Part shown: positions 33,951-42,507 of the stretch, piece after piece | How positions within the stretch are numbered: position 1 is the stretch's first letter | Layout: each line of letters starts with the position of its first letter | DNA from: Halioglobus sp. | GTDB lineage: Bacteria > Pseudomonadota > Gammaproteobacteria > Pseudomonadales > Halieaceae | Direction of reading: 5' to 3' | NCBI GenBank assembly: GCA_020443345.1 | Contig: JAGRIH010000027.1 | Coordinates: forward strand, 1 to 64,000 | Length of the DNA stretch: 64,000 nt | Made by a program: the position numbers and the translations under genes | Notes under the pieces: model-generated | Seen by the model: only the letters and a program-made list of their open reading frames with translations | Told to the model about the DNA's origin: nothing | Database searches by the model: none

Positions 33951-35327
33951 ATGAGTTCCATCACTTCCGCTGCCAGCGCTACGCCGCAACAGGCGCCGCC
34001 GGCACACCCCGGCAGGGCGGCGCTGCAGCATATTCCAGGTGATGAGGGCTGGCCGCTGATCGGCCTGTTGCCGCGGTATTTCTACCACCTGGATACGCTG
34101 GTCATGCATACCCAGCGGCGCTTTGGCAATGTCGTGCGAACGCGTATTCCGGGCAACGTGGGGCTGTTTGTGTTCGGGGCCGATAACTACCAGCGCATCT
34201 TCCTCGACAGAGAGCAGTTGTTCAGCGCCCGCCACGGCTATCAATCGAGCCTCGGGCACCTGTTTACCGAGGCGCTGCTGCTGCAGGACTACGAGGACCA
34301 CCGCTTTCGGCGCCGACTGATGCAGAGTGCCTTCAAAACTCACTCGCTGCGCCAGTACCCGGCACAGATGAACCCCATCATCGCCGATGAACTGGCCGAC
34401 TGGTCCCGCCCCAGTGGGATGACAATTCACGCGCGGCTGAAAAACCTGCTGCTGAAAATCAGCGCCAGAACATTTTTCGGTATCGCCGCCGACAACACGG
34501 ATACCCTGCAGTTGAGCCGCAATTTCACCGACCTGGTCGAGGCGATGCTCGCCCTGCTGCGCTGGGACCTGCCCGGCTTCAGGTACCATCGCGGCCTGCG
34601 CAGTCGCCGCGCACTGGAACAGTATTTCAACGGCCTTATCCCGCAGCGGCGCCACGGCGATGGACAGGACATGCTGTCACACATGTGCCGCGAAACTGAC
34701 GACAGGGGCGAGCCGTTCAGCGATGAGGAGATCACCAATCAGGCCATCTTCCTGCTGTTTGCCGCTCACGACACGACCACCAGCCTGTTGAACAACCTGC
34801 TGCTGCACCTGGCACGTGACGAAACGCTGCAGGAAAGCCTGCGCGGCCAATCCCGGGCCCTGAACACCGACTATCCGGCATTTGATGAACTGGATGGCCT
34901 GAGCGGGCTCGATCACTGCATCGACGAGTGCCTGCGCCTGTATCCGCCGGCGCCGATATCGGTGCGTTCGACGCTGCGCGATTGCGCTATTGAAGGTTAT
35001 CCCGTCCCCGCGGGCACCACCTTGTATCTGCCGATGCTGTTCAACCAGCGCGACCCGCAATTCTGGCGCCAGCCCCACCGCTTTGACCCCGACCGCTTCG
35101 CGCCGGGCCGGGAGGAACACAAGCAGCACCCCTTTGCCTACCACCCCTTTGGCGGCGGCGCCCACAAATGTATCGGCATGCACTTTGCCCGCATGATGGC
35201 CAAGTGCGTGATGCACCAGCTCCTGCTGCGCCAGCGCATCACGTTGCCGGCCGGCCACCGCAGCCGTATTCTGTGGATACCCCTGCCCAGGCCGGCCAAA
35301 CTGCCTCTGAGGTTTGCACCCCTGTAG
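33951..35327 (+). CDS. Cytochrome P450
   Basis: A 458-residue soluble P450 monooxygenase. The I-helix oxygen-activation motif AAHDTTTS lies near residue 270 and the ExxR motif ECLR near 326. The haem-binding loop FGGGAHKCIG carries the thiolate cysteine near 406. The layout resembles the bacterial relatives of CYP51/CYP26/CYP120. No ferredoxin or reductase partner lies next to it. The ATG at 33951 has GAGAGAG upstream; the earlier in-frame start at 33921 lacks a ribosome site. Flanking dehydrogenases suggest oxidation of a lipid or terpenoid, but this is inference. Confidence 0.93.
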   Translation: MSSITSAASATPQQAPPAHPGRAALQHIPGDEGWPLIGLLPRYFYHLDTLVMHTQRRFGNVVRTRIPGNVGLFVFGADNYQRIFLDREQLFSARHGYQSSLGHLFTEALLLQDYEDHRFRRRLMQSAFKTHSLRQYPAQMNPIIADELADWSRPSGMTIHARLKNLLLKISARTFFGIAADNTDTLQLSRNFTDLVEAMLALLRWDLPGFRYHRGLRSRRALEQYFNGLIPQRRHGDGQDMLSHMCRETDDRGEPFSDEEITNQAIFLLFAAHDTTTSLLNNLLLHLARDETLQESLRGQSRALNTDYPAFDELDGLSGLDHCIDECLRLYPPAPISVRSTLRDCAIEGYPVPAGTTLYLPMLFNQRDPQFWRQPHRFDPDRFAPGREEHKQHPFAYHPFGGGAHKCIGMHFARMMAKCVMHQLLLRQRITLPAGHRSRILWIPLPRPAKLPLRFAPL

Positions 35328-35550
35328 CAGGTTCACGCGATACTGGATCTGATACCGAGGCGTCCCGGACGGCTTCCAGCAGGACAGTCGGTAGCAATGC
35401 GGGCATGGCAGACCCACCCGCTGGCGCGGTGGTTGTACACCGGTTGCCCTCTCTAAAACGCGCGGTGCGGATATGCCACTGGTAGGGTGTCGAAATTCCC
35501 GCGACAATGGCATTCTTTTTGCGGTGCAGCCAGATACCCGGAGCAGTGAT

Positions 35551-36594
35551 ATGACCGAACAAACCATGCAGGCGGTAGTACTCGAGCAGGTCGGCGGGCC
35601 GGAAAACCTCGCGTTTCAGTCGGTGGCAAAACCGGTATTGGCCGACCCTGGACATGTCCTGGTTAATGTCAAGGCCTGTGGCGTGGCCTACCGGGATATT
35701 ATCGAACGCCGGGGCGGCCACCCGATGATGCGGACGCCAATTATCCAGGGGCACGAATTTTCCGGTGAGGTGGTGCAGATCGGCAGCGCGGTCAGGCGCT
35801 GGCGGGTCGGCGACCGGGTGATCAACCGCTACACTGACTCCTGCGGCGCCTGCGACGAGTGCGTGGGTGGCGATGAGCGCCGCTGCGTGCAGTTGACTCA
35901 GATGTACGGTCTGGTCACCAACGGCGGCTACGCCGAGTACTGTGCAGTGCATGAGCGCGGCCTGGAGCGCCTCTACCAGGGCATTTCCTACGAAGAGGGC
36001 GCCTGCATTATGAGTGCGGTGAGTGTCGCCTACCACAATGTGGTCAATCGCATTGCGGTGCGTCCCGGCGAGACCGTGCTGCTTACCGGAGCCTCCGGGG
36101 GTGTCGGCAATGCGGCGCTGCAGTGTATCAAACTGCGCGGTGCCAGGGTTTTGGCTGTGACCAGCAGCGAGGCCAAGGTGGAAAAACTCAAGGCCCTGGG
36201 CGCCGATGAAGTCATTGTCAACGATGGCTCGAGCATCCATCGCGCGGTGCGCGCCATGTCGCCCCAGGGGGTGGATGCCGCCGTCGACTGCGTCGGCTCG
36301 AGCACGCTGGGCTCGGTGTTAAAGAGTATGAAACGTATTGGCCGGGTGGCGGTGATCGGCACCATAAATCCCGAGCCGCTCAAGCTCAACCTCGGTACAC
36401 TGGTGGTCAACGGTTTGACTGTCAAGGGCTCCGATGGCAACACCCGCGCGGCGATGCGCGAGGCCATGACCCTGGTAACTGACGGCAAAATCACGGTGCA
36501 TATCGACCGCACGCTGCCTCTGCAAAGTGCCGCCGAAGCGCATCGACTGCTGGAAAGCCGCAGCGCCATGGGGCGCATCGTACTGGTACCGTGA
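35551..36594 (+). CDS. Zinc-dependent medium-chain alcohol dehydrogenase
   Basis: A 347-residue MDR-family enzyme. The catalytic-site histidine segment GHEFSGEVV and the structural-zinc cysteines in CGACDECVGGDERRC are present. The NAD(P)-binding motif LTGASGGVGNAALQ, as in quinone reductase-like ADHs, is near residue 170. The position of the first metal ligand is shifted (ACGVAYRDI), a variation shared with acryloyl-CoA reductase-like members. The ATG at 35551 has GGAGC upstream. It follows the P450 gene by 223 bases on the same strand and may act on its product. Confidence 0.88.
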   Translation: MTEQTMQAVVLEQVGGPENLAFQSVAKPVLADPGHVLVNVKACGVAYRDIIERRGGHPMMRTPIIQGHEFSGEVVQIGSAVRRWRVGDRVINRYTDSCGACDECVGGDERRCVQLTQMYGLVTNGGYAEYCAVHERGLERLYQGISYEEGACIMSAVSVAYHNVVNRIAVRPGETVLLTGASGGVGNAALQCIKLRGARVLAVTSSEAKVEKLKALGADEVIVNDGSSIHRAVRAMSPQGVDAAVDCVGSSTLGSVLKSMKRIGRVAVIGTINPEPLKLNLGTLVVNGLTVKGSDGNTRAAMREAMTLVTDGKITVHIDRTLPLQSAAEAHRLLESRSAMGRIVLVP

Positions 36595-36663
36595 GCCGTG
36601 GCGAGGGCCTGTTTCCGGTGCCGCGTCGATGCACAGCAGTGCATAAACAGGGTATTTTGAACC

Positions 36664-36721
36664 ATGTCGACATCCCGTGCCGAGTTCATTGTACATTGGA
36701 CCGAAGTTCGACATGTTGTCG
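36664..36721. promoter_or_regulatory. Paired GTCGACA palindromes upstream of the cation transporter
   Basis: ATGTCGACAT (36664-36673, perfect palindrome) and CGACATGTTGTCG (36709-36721, 5-bp arms) share the CGACA half-site. They lie 120-180 bases before the transporter ATG, and a TTGACC -35-like element follows. This looks like an operator for a repressor encoded elsewhere. No regulator gene is adjacent. Confidence 0.35.
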
Positions 36722-36843
36722 ACTTGACCGGCGCTTACTCGCGTATTCATCCGGATAGACGGTACGCCCTGTCGCCGGGCTTTCACCACAATTTTTTCCG
36801 CCGCCTGCCAGGGGTTAGGCCTATACCATGAGTGTCTAGAACA

Positions 36844-37458
36844 ATGAGTGGATGTTGCGACAATGACTGCGCAGTCGATGCGCTCAGGCAGCGCCAGATC
36901 GGTACGCTGCAACTCGTTCTTGGAATCAACGCTTTGATGTTCGTGGTCATCCTCGGTGCCGCGGTGTATGGAAAGTCCACTGCACTGCTGGCAGACTGCC
37001 TGGACAATCTGGGTGATGCCCTGACTTATGGCCTGAGCCTCCTTGCGGCATACCGCGGTGCACGCGCCAAGGCCAGAGTGGCGCTTTTCAAGGGTTTGCT
37101 GATCTTGCTGGCGGCCTGTGGGGTGGTGGTGCAGATTGTCTACAGGCTGCTGAATCCCGCCACTCCTGTGTTTGAGGTCATGGGCGGATTCAGCCTGCTG
37201 GGGCTCGCGGCAAATTCGGTTTGTCTGTACCTGTTGTGGCGGCACCGCGATGAGGATATAAACATGAGTTCGGTGTGGGAGTGCTCGCGCAATGACATCG
37301 CAGCCAATGTGTCGGTTTTTCTCGCTGCCGGCGGTGTCTGGCTGACCGGCTCCGGATGGCCGGATATCGCAGTCGCCGTCTGTCTCGTGCTGCTGTTGCT
37401 GCGCTCTGCGGGGCGGGTCGTTGCGGCGGCCATGGCGGAACTTCGTGCGATAGCCTGA
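36844..37458 (+). CDS. Cation diffusion facilitator-type metal transporter (short form)
   Basis: A 204-residue inner-membrane protein with about six helices. It resembles the membrane domain of CDF exporters: SVWECSRNDIAANVSVFLAAGGVWLTGSGWPDI matches the helix-5 metal site with an ND pair in place of HD. ALLADCLDNLGDALTYGLSL carries the helix-2 aspartates. The cytoplasmic dimerisation domain is absent, as in the short bacterial subgroup. A Cys-rich N-terminus (SGCCDNDC) may help bind metal. The ATG at 36844 is preferred over a GTG 12 bases earlier. It is convergent with the copper-responsive two-component genes. Confidence 0.82.
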   Translation: MSGCCDNDCAVDALRQRQIGTLQLVLGINALMFVVILGAAVYGKSTALLADCLDNLGDALTYGLSLLAAYRGARAKARVALFKGLLILLAACGVVVQIVYRLLNPATPVFEVMGGFSLLGLAANSVCLYLLWRHRDEDINMSSVWECSRNDIAANVSVFLAAGGVWLTGSGWPDIAVAVCLVLLLLRSAGRVVAAAMAELRAIA

Positions 37459-37551
37459 ACGCCGTTACAAACGAAACGCCGTACGCACAGCGCGGGCGCC
37501 GGCCGGTGGCCATCGTCCAAGCGCCAGGCTCTGAAATGCACAGACCAACGC

Positions 37552-38961
37552 TCAGCTCAAGCGGGTTGGTGCGCTGGCGAAAAAAAGCGTAAAGGTGGTG
37601 GTACCCGCGGCAGAGGCCGCCTCCACGCGGCCGCCATGCGCTTCGACGATGGCGCGTACCATGGCCAGACCAAGCCCCGCACCCTCGCTCTGTCGCACCC
37701 TGGATGGATCGACACGGTAAAAGCGGTCGAAAATGTTGGACAGGTGTTCGGGGGGTATCTCCGGCCCCGGGTTTTGCACGCTCAGTGAAACCTCGTGATC
37801 CGAGGGCCTGGCCAGCCGCACCAGTACTGTCTCTCCGGAGCGTGTGTGCCGGATAGCATTGGACAGCAGATTGGAAATCGCCCGGCGCAGCATGGCGCGA
37901 TCGCCCTGAATGCCTGGTGCCTTGCCTTCCAGTGCCAGGCGGATTTGTCGCTCCTCCGCCAGGGCTTCGAAAAAGTCGAACAGTTCACCGACTTCACTGG
38001 CCAGATTCAGCGCTTCCCGTACCGGCTTAATCAGGCCGTGATCGCTCTTGGCCAACCACAGCATGTCATTGACCATCTTGGCCAGACGCTCCTGCTCTTC
38101 CAGGTTGGAATACAGCAGTTCACGGTATTCCTCGGCCGCTCTGGCCTTGCCCAGCCCGACCTGGGTCTGGGTGATGAGGTTGGTGAGCGGAGTGCGCAAC
38201 TCGTGAGCGATATCGGCGGAGAAGTGTGACAGGCGGGTAAAGCTGTCTTCCAGTCGACCAATCATGTGATTGAATGAGGTGACCAGGCCCTGTAATTCCG
38301 ATGGCACCGAGGAGGGATCGAGACGCACGTGCAGCCGGTCGGCCTGAATGTCTCCCACTCCCTCGGACAGCCCGCGCAGGGGGGCATGCGCCTGGTGCAC
38401 CCCGTACCAGGCGGCGAGCAGGGTAATGGCGCCGGCGAAGCTCATGATAAGCCACAGGCTGCGCCGGAACTTGTGTAAAAACTGCAGGTGAAAGCCCATA
38501 TCAGTGGCCGCAACGACCGCGTAGCTGTGGCCGCCGATAGCGTGGCGTGTGAGCGCGCCTCGAAAGGTTGTATCGCCCGCGCGCCAGGTATGCAGATTGC
38601 CCGCACGGATCGCGTTCACCGCAGTGAGCGCTGCTGCCGCTGGCGACAGGTCCGCCCCCGGGGTGTCGTAGACAAGTTCACCCCGCTGATCCCGCACCTG
38701 AAAATAAACACCGTGATGGCCGGATATCGCGTCAGACAGGGTCTCGCGCAGCACCGTCGGATTATCGCCGCCCTTGCGTAGGGCTTTGACCACGGCCTGG
38801 GTCATCACTGCCAGTTCACCGGCATCCTGTTCGGCAAAGTGTCGCCCGATGGCACTGAGCACCAGAGAGCCGATCAGCAGGAGGCTGAGTCCGATGGCCA
38901 GCCCGACGAATACCATGACCCGGGCGGTCAGCGACAGGGGCTGCCCACTAGTGAGTTTCAT
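37552..38961 (-). CDS. cusS: Heavy-metal sensor histidine kinase (CusS/CopS type)
   Basis: A 469-residue membrane kinase. Transmembrane helices at about 12-35 and 165-185 flank a periplasmic sensor domain of about 130 residues. HAMP is followed by HisKA with [16 protein letters not shown]. The ATPase domain has [23 protein letters not shown] and [18 protein letters not shown]. The N-terminal [22 protein letters not shown] opening and HAMP-PLxxL are typical of the heavy-metal subgroup. It overlaps the regulator gene by 14 bases and faces the Cus pump, supporting copper/silver sensing. Confidence 0.9.
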   Translation of the reverse strand: MKLTSGQPLSLTARVMVFVGLAIGLSLLLIGSLVLSAIGRHFAEQDAGELAVMTQAVVKALRKGGDNPTVLRETLSDAISGHHGVYFQVRDQRGELVYDTPGADLSPAAAALTAVNAIRAGNLHTWRAGDTTFRGALTRHAIGGHSYAVVAATDMGFHLQFLHKFRRSLWLIMSFAGAITLLAAWYGVHQAHAPLRGLSEGVGDIQADRLHVRLDPSSVPSELQGLVTSFNHMIGRLEDSFTRLSHFSADIAHELRTPLTNLITQTQVGLGKARAAEEYRELLYSNLEEQERLAKMVNDMLWLAKSDHGLIKPVREALNLASEVGELFDFFEALAEERQIRLALEGKAPGIQGDRAMLRRAISNLLSNAIRHTRSGETVLVRLARPSDHEVSLSVQNPGPEIPPEHLSNIFDRFYRVDPSRVRQSEGAGLGLAMVRAIVEAHGGRVEAASAAGTTTFTLFFASAPTRLS

Positions 38962-39640
38962 CGCCTGATTCGACTTCGAGCTTGTACCCCATGCCGCGCA
39001 CGGTGTGAATCAACTTGGGTTCGAAATCGTCGTCGATTTTTGCCCGCAGCCGGCGAATCGCCACATCGATCACATTGGTATCGGAATCAAAATTCATGTC
39101 CCATACCTGGGAGGCGATTAGAGAACGCGGCAGCACCTCGCCGCGACGACGAACCAACAGTTCCAGTAGACAGAATTCCTTGTGGCTGAGGTTGATCTTC
39201 CTGCCTGCGCGTGCAACCCGGTGTTTTGGCAGGTCTAGAGTGAGGTCGGCCACCCGAAGCTGCTCCGACATGACCGGTGTCGAGCTGCGGCGCAGCAGGG
39301 TGCGTATCCGGGCCAGCAGTTCGGCAAAGGCAAAGGGTTTGACCAGATAATCGTCCGCGCCCAGCTCCAGACCCTTGACGCGGTCCTCCACGCTGTCGCG
39401 GGCAGTCAAGAAGAGCACAGGGGTCTGCCGGCCCGCTGCGCGCAGTGATTGCACGATACGCCAGCCGTCCACATCCGGCAGCATCACGTCCAGAACGATC
39501 AGGTCGAAAGTCTCGGTCATGGCCAAGTGGTGGCCGTCCAGACCGTTGCGCGCCAGGCCGACCAGAAAACCGGCCTCGCTCAGACCCTGCCGGAGGTAGT
39601 CGCCGGTCTTTACTTCGTCCTCCACGACCAATAGCCGCAT
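38948..39640 (-). CDS. cusR: Heavy-metal response regulator (CusR/CopR type, OmpR family)
   Basis: A 230-residue OmpR-type regulator. The receiver domain opens [25 protein letters not shown] and carries the phosphorylatable aspartate in [14 protein letters not shown]. The winged-helix output domain has [22 protein letters not shown] and [32 protein letters not shown]. These are very close to CusR, CopR and IrlR. It is divergent from cusC, and an inverted ATTACA repeat, its likely binding site, lies between. Confidence 0.92.
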   Translation of the reverse strand: MRLLVVEDEVKTGDYLRQGLSEAGFLVGLARNGLDGHHLAMTETFDLIVLDVMLPDVDGWRIVQSLRAAGRQTPVLFLTARDSVEDRVKGLELGADDYLVKPFAFAELLARIRTLLRRSSTPVMSEQLRVADLTLDLPKHRVARAGRKINLSHKEFCLLELLVRRRGEVLPRSLIASQVWDMNFDSDTNVIDVAIRRLRAKIDDDFEPKLIHTVRGMGYKLEVESGDETH

Positions 39641-39697
39641 GCAGCATTTCTCCAGATTACCGTCTTGCCAGTGTCGCCGGCTGTACCCAACGGCAAG

Positions 39698-39724
39698 ATT
39701 ACACGATGATTACAAGAATGTAAT
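39698..39724. promoter_or_regulatory. Metal-responsive regulator box between cusR and cusC
   Basis: ATTACA (39709-39714), AGAA, TGTAAT (39719-39724) form a perfect 6-bp inverted repeat. A third ATTACA copy lies at 39698-39703, 11 bases before the first arm. OmpR-family copper regulators bind short repeats of this kind in the divergent promoter. It probably controls both cusRS and cusCBA. Confidence 0.6.
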
Positions 39725-39884
39725 TTTAGGGTCATCTGACAGACAGAACGCGTTTGTTACCTTGGCCGTGTTGTGCGCCAACGGCAGGCTTTTCCCTGGC
39801 GGCAAAGTCGTTATCCGCATTCACTCGACCGAGGGGTCGTAGCATGGCAGCATCAAGGCGCCGGGTATGGCGGGGAACACAACC

Positions 39885-41198
39885 ATGAAGGTCTTCACAC
39901 ACCTGCTAATTGTCACGGTCGCTCTTGGCGGCACCGTCGCCCATGCGCAGGCGGTGCCGGAGGGACTGACACTGCATGAGGCGGTGGCTATCGCCCTCGC
40001 GGCGGACCCCTGGATGAGCGGCAGTCGCCACACGCAAGCCGCCCTGACCGATGAGGCGGCGGCCGCGGCCACCCTGCCGGACCCGAAGATGAGCCTGCTG
40101 GCCGGCAACTTTCCCGTCGACACGTTTGATATCAATCAGGAGGCGATGACGCAGCTTGCAGTGGGTGTCAGCCAGGCGTTTCCACGCGGCGACACGCTGG
40201 CACTGGCCAGAAAACAAAAGCTGCAGCTTGCGCAACAGCACCCTTTGTTGCGCGAAGACCGCCGGGCCAAAGTCACGGCGACGGTTGCGCAGTTGTGGCT
40301 GGATGCCTACGACGCACAGGAAAGCATCCGCCTGATCGAAACGGACCGGGTGCTGTTTGAACATTTGGTCGACGCCGCGCAGGCGAGCTACTCTGCCGCC
40401 GCAGGCCGCGCGCGCCAGCAGGATGTAATCCGCGCCCAGTTGGAGCTGACGCGCCTCGACGACCGCTTGACGGCGCTCAGGCAGCGGCGGGACGCCGCGC
40501 AGCGGCGCCTGTCCGAGTGGCTTGGCCGCTCCGCCGATCACGAGCTCGCATCGACCCTGCCGATCGACTCGCCCAACGCGCCGGTGTCGGCACCGGCTTC
40601 CCGGCAAGAGCGATATGAACAAATCAGGCACCACCCCGCGTTGCTGGCGCTGGATTGGCGCATCGACGCCGGGCAAACCGATGTCGACCTGGCGCGACAG
40701 AAATACAAGCCAGAGTGGGGGCTGAGCGCTCAATACGGCTATCGCGACCGGGATTTGATGGGCCGTGATCGCGCGGATTTGTTTTCCGTCGGGGTCACTT
40801 TCGACCTGCCCCTTTTCACTGCCGACCGGCAGGATCGCCAGGTGCGCGCCGCCATAGGCCATGCCGAGGCGATCAAGACGGAAAAACAGTTGCTGATCCG
40901 CCAATTGACGGCGCAACTGGAAACGGCGGCCGCCAACCTGGCGCGCCTCGAGCAACGCCGCGCGCTCTACGCCGACCGGTTGTTACCGCAAATGGCGGAA
41001 CAGGCCGAGGCGTCGCTCGCCGCCTACAACAACGACGACGGCGATTTCGCCGAAGCCGTGCGCGCCCGCATCGCAGAGCTGAACGCCCGGATCGAAGCGC
41101 TCGCCATCACCGTGCAGCGCCAAAAGACGGTCGCACAAATCAATTACCTGCTCAACGAGGCGTCTCCCGCCTCGGAGCGGCTGGTGGAAGATTTCTGA
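39885..41198 (+). CDS. cusC: Outer-membrane efflux channel of the Cus system (TolC family)
   Basis: A 437-residue outer-membrane factor. A signal peptide (about 1-21, ending VAHA-QA) is followed by two repeats of the OEP fold with long alpha-helical, coiled-coil-rich segments (EAVAIALAADP, LPDPKMSLLAGNFPVDTF, QAQ/RQDVIRAQLELTRL). The ATG at 39885 has GGGGA 8 bases upstream; the ATG 18 bases earlier has a poorer site. It is the first gene of the cusCBA operon. No lipobox cysteine was seen, unlike E. coli CusC. Confidence 0.88.
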   Translation: MKVFTHLLIVTVALGGTVAHAQAVPEGLTLHEAVAIALAADPWMSGSRHTQAALTDEAAAAATLPDPKMSLLAGNFPVDTFDINQEAMTQLAVGVSQAFPRGDTLALARKQKLQLAQQHPLLREDRRAKVTATVAQLWLDAYDAQESIRLIETDRVLFEHLVDAAQASYSAAAGRARQQDVIRAQLELTRLDDRLTALRQRRDAAQRRLSEWLGRSADHELASTLPIDSPNAPVSAPASRQERYEQIRHHPALLALDWRIDAGQTDVDLARQKYKPEWGLSAQYGYRDRDLMGRDRADLFSVGVTFDLPLFTADRQDRQVRAAIGHAEAIKTEKQLLIRQLTAQLETAAANLARLEQRRALYADRLLPQMAEQAEASLAAYNNDDGDFAEAVRARIAELNARIEALAITVQRQKTVAQINYLLNEASPASERLVEDF

Positions 41199-41208
41199 GG
41201 ACCTGCCA

Positions 41209-42507
41209 ATGACAACGTACATAAAAACCTTGCTCGGGCTCGCGATTGGCGTGCTGTTGGGAGCTGCTGGCGCCCTGTGGCTGGGCCCCGGGCAGGACAG
41301 TGGCGTCCACGTGGGGAACGGCGAACGCAAACCGCTGTACTGGGTGGCGCCCATGGATCCAGACTACCGGCGCGACCAACCCGGCAAGTCCCCCATGGGC
41401 ATGGACCTGATCCCGGTGTACGCGGGGGGCGCTGGCGCGGACGTGCCCGGTACCGTGCGCATTGCGCCGGATGTCGTCAACAATCTCGGGGTGCGCACGG
41501 CCAGCGTGACCTCGGGGCGGCTGCATCTGGATGTCAAAACCGTGGGCTATGTGCAGTACGACGAGGATCGCCTGGTGCACATGCACCCCAGGGTGGAGGG
41601 GTGGATCGAGAAGCTCTACGTCAAGGCCGCAGGTGATCGGGTGGAACAGGGTGAGCCTCTGTATGCACTGTATTCGCCGACCCTGGTCAACGCCCAGGAA
41701 GAACTGTTGCTGGCGCTGAAGCGGGACAATGCCGTTCTGATCCGCGCCGCTGTCGAGCGCTTGTCGGCCCTGCAGGTGCCGCGGGCGGATATCGACCAGT
41801 TACGCCAGACCCGGCAAGTCAGTCAGACGATCACCATTACCGCGCCGCAGTCCGGCGTCATTGACGATCTGGGCGTGCGCGAGGGCATGTTCGTCAAGCC
41901 CGGCATGGTCCTGATGGCCATCGCTCAGCTGGCGCCTGTCTGGGTCATCGGTGAAGTTTTTGAACGCCAGGCGGGCCTCGTCGAGGTCGGCGACACCGTG
42001 CGCATGCAGCTCGATTATCTGCCTGGCAGGGAATGGCTGGGCCAGGTGGACTATGTCTATCCCTCGCTGAACGAGCGCACGCGCACCGTGCAGATCAGGG
42101 TGCACTTCGCCAATCCGGATGGTTTCCTGAAGCCGGGCATGTTTGCGCAAATGGTCATTGCAACCCGACCGAACCATGAAACGCTGTTGATCCCGCGGGA
42201 GGCGCTGATCCGCACGGGCCGTCAGTCGCGTGTCGTGCTGGCCCTGGGGGAGGGTAAATTCAAGTCCGTCGCGGTCAAGGTCGGGCGCGTGGATGAAGCG
42301 CAGGCGGAAATACTCGCGGGCCTCAGGGAAGGCGAGCGCATCGTCACCTCCGCGCAGTTTCTGATCGACTCGGAATCCAGCAAGACCGCGGATTTCGAGC
42401 GCATGTCACACGCCGACGGCGAGGACGCCGTGACCGCGCCGCAGCGCAGCGCGCAGCCGCGTATGCAGCACGGCGGCCACGGACTGATGGAGAGCGGCCA
42501 TGATTGA
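41209..42507 (+). CDS. cusB: Periplasmic adaptor of the Cus copper/silver efflux pump
   Basis: A 432-residue RND membrane-fusion protein. An N-terminal anchor or signal helix (about 6-28) is followed by a heavy-metal-binding domain, YWVAPMDPDY...GKSPMGMDLIPVY (about 44-71), rich in methionine and typical of CusB-type adaptors. The lipoyl/hairpin and beta-barrel domains contain HPRVEGWIEKLYV and APQSGVIDDLGVREGMFV. The C-terminus is His- and Met-rich (MQHGGHGLMESGHD) and may bind metal. It overlaps cusA by 8 bases. Confidence 0.93.
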   Translation: MTTYIKTLLGLAIGVLLGAAGALWLGPGQDSGVHVGNGERKPLYWVAPMDPDYRRDQPGKSPMGMDLIPVYAGGAGADVPGTVRIAPDVVNNLGVRTASVTSGRLHLDVKTVGYVQYDEDRLVHMHPRVEGWIEKLYVKAAGDRVEQGEPLYALYSPTLVNAQEELLLALKRDNAVLIRAAVERLSALQVPRADIDQLRQTRQVSQTITITAPQSGVIDDLGVREGMFVKPGMVLMAIAQLAPVWVIGEVFERQAGLVEVGDTVRMQLDYLPGREWLGQVDYVYPSLNERTRTVQIRVHFANPDGFLKPGMFAQMVIATRPNHETLLIPREALIRTGRQSRVVLALGEGKFKSVAVKVGRVDEAQAEILAGLREGERIVTSAQFLIDSESSKTADFERMSHADGEDAVTAPQRSAQPRMQHGGHGLMESGHD

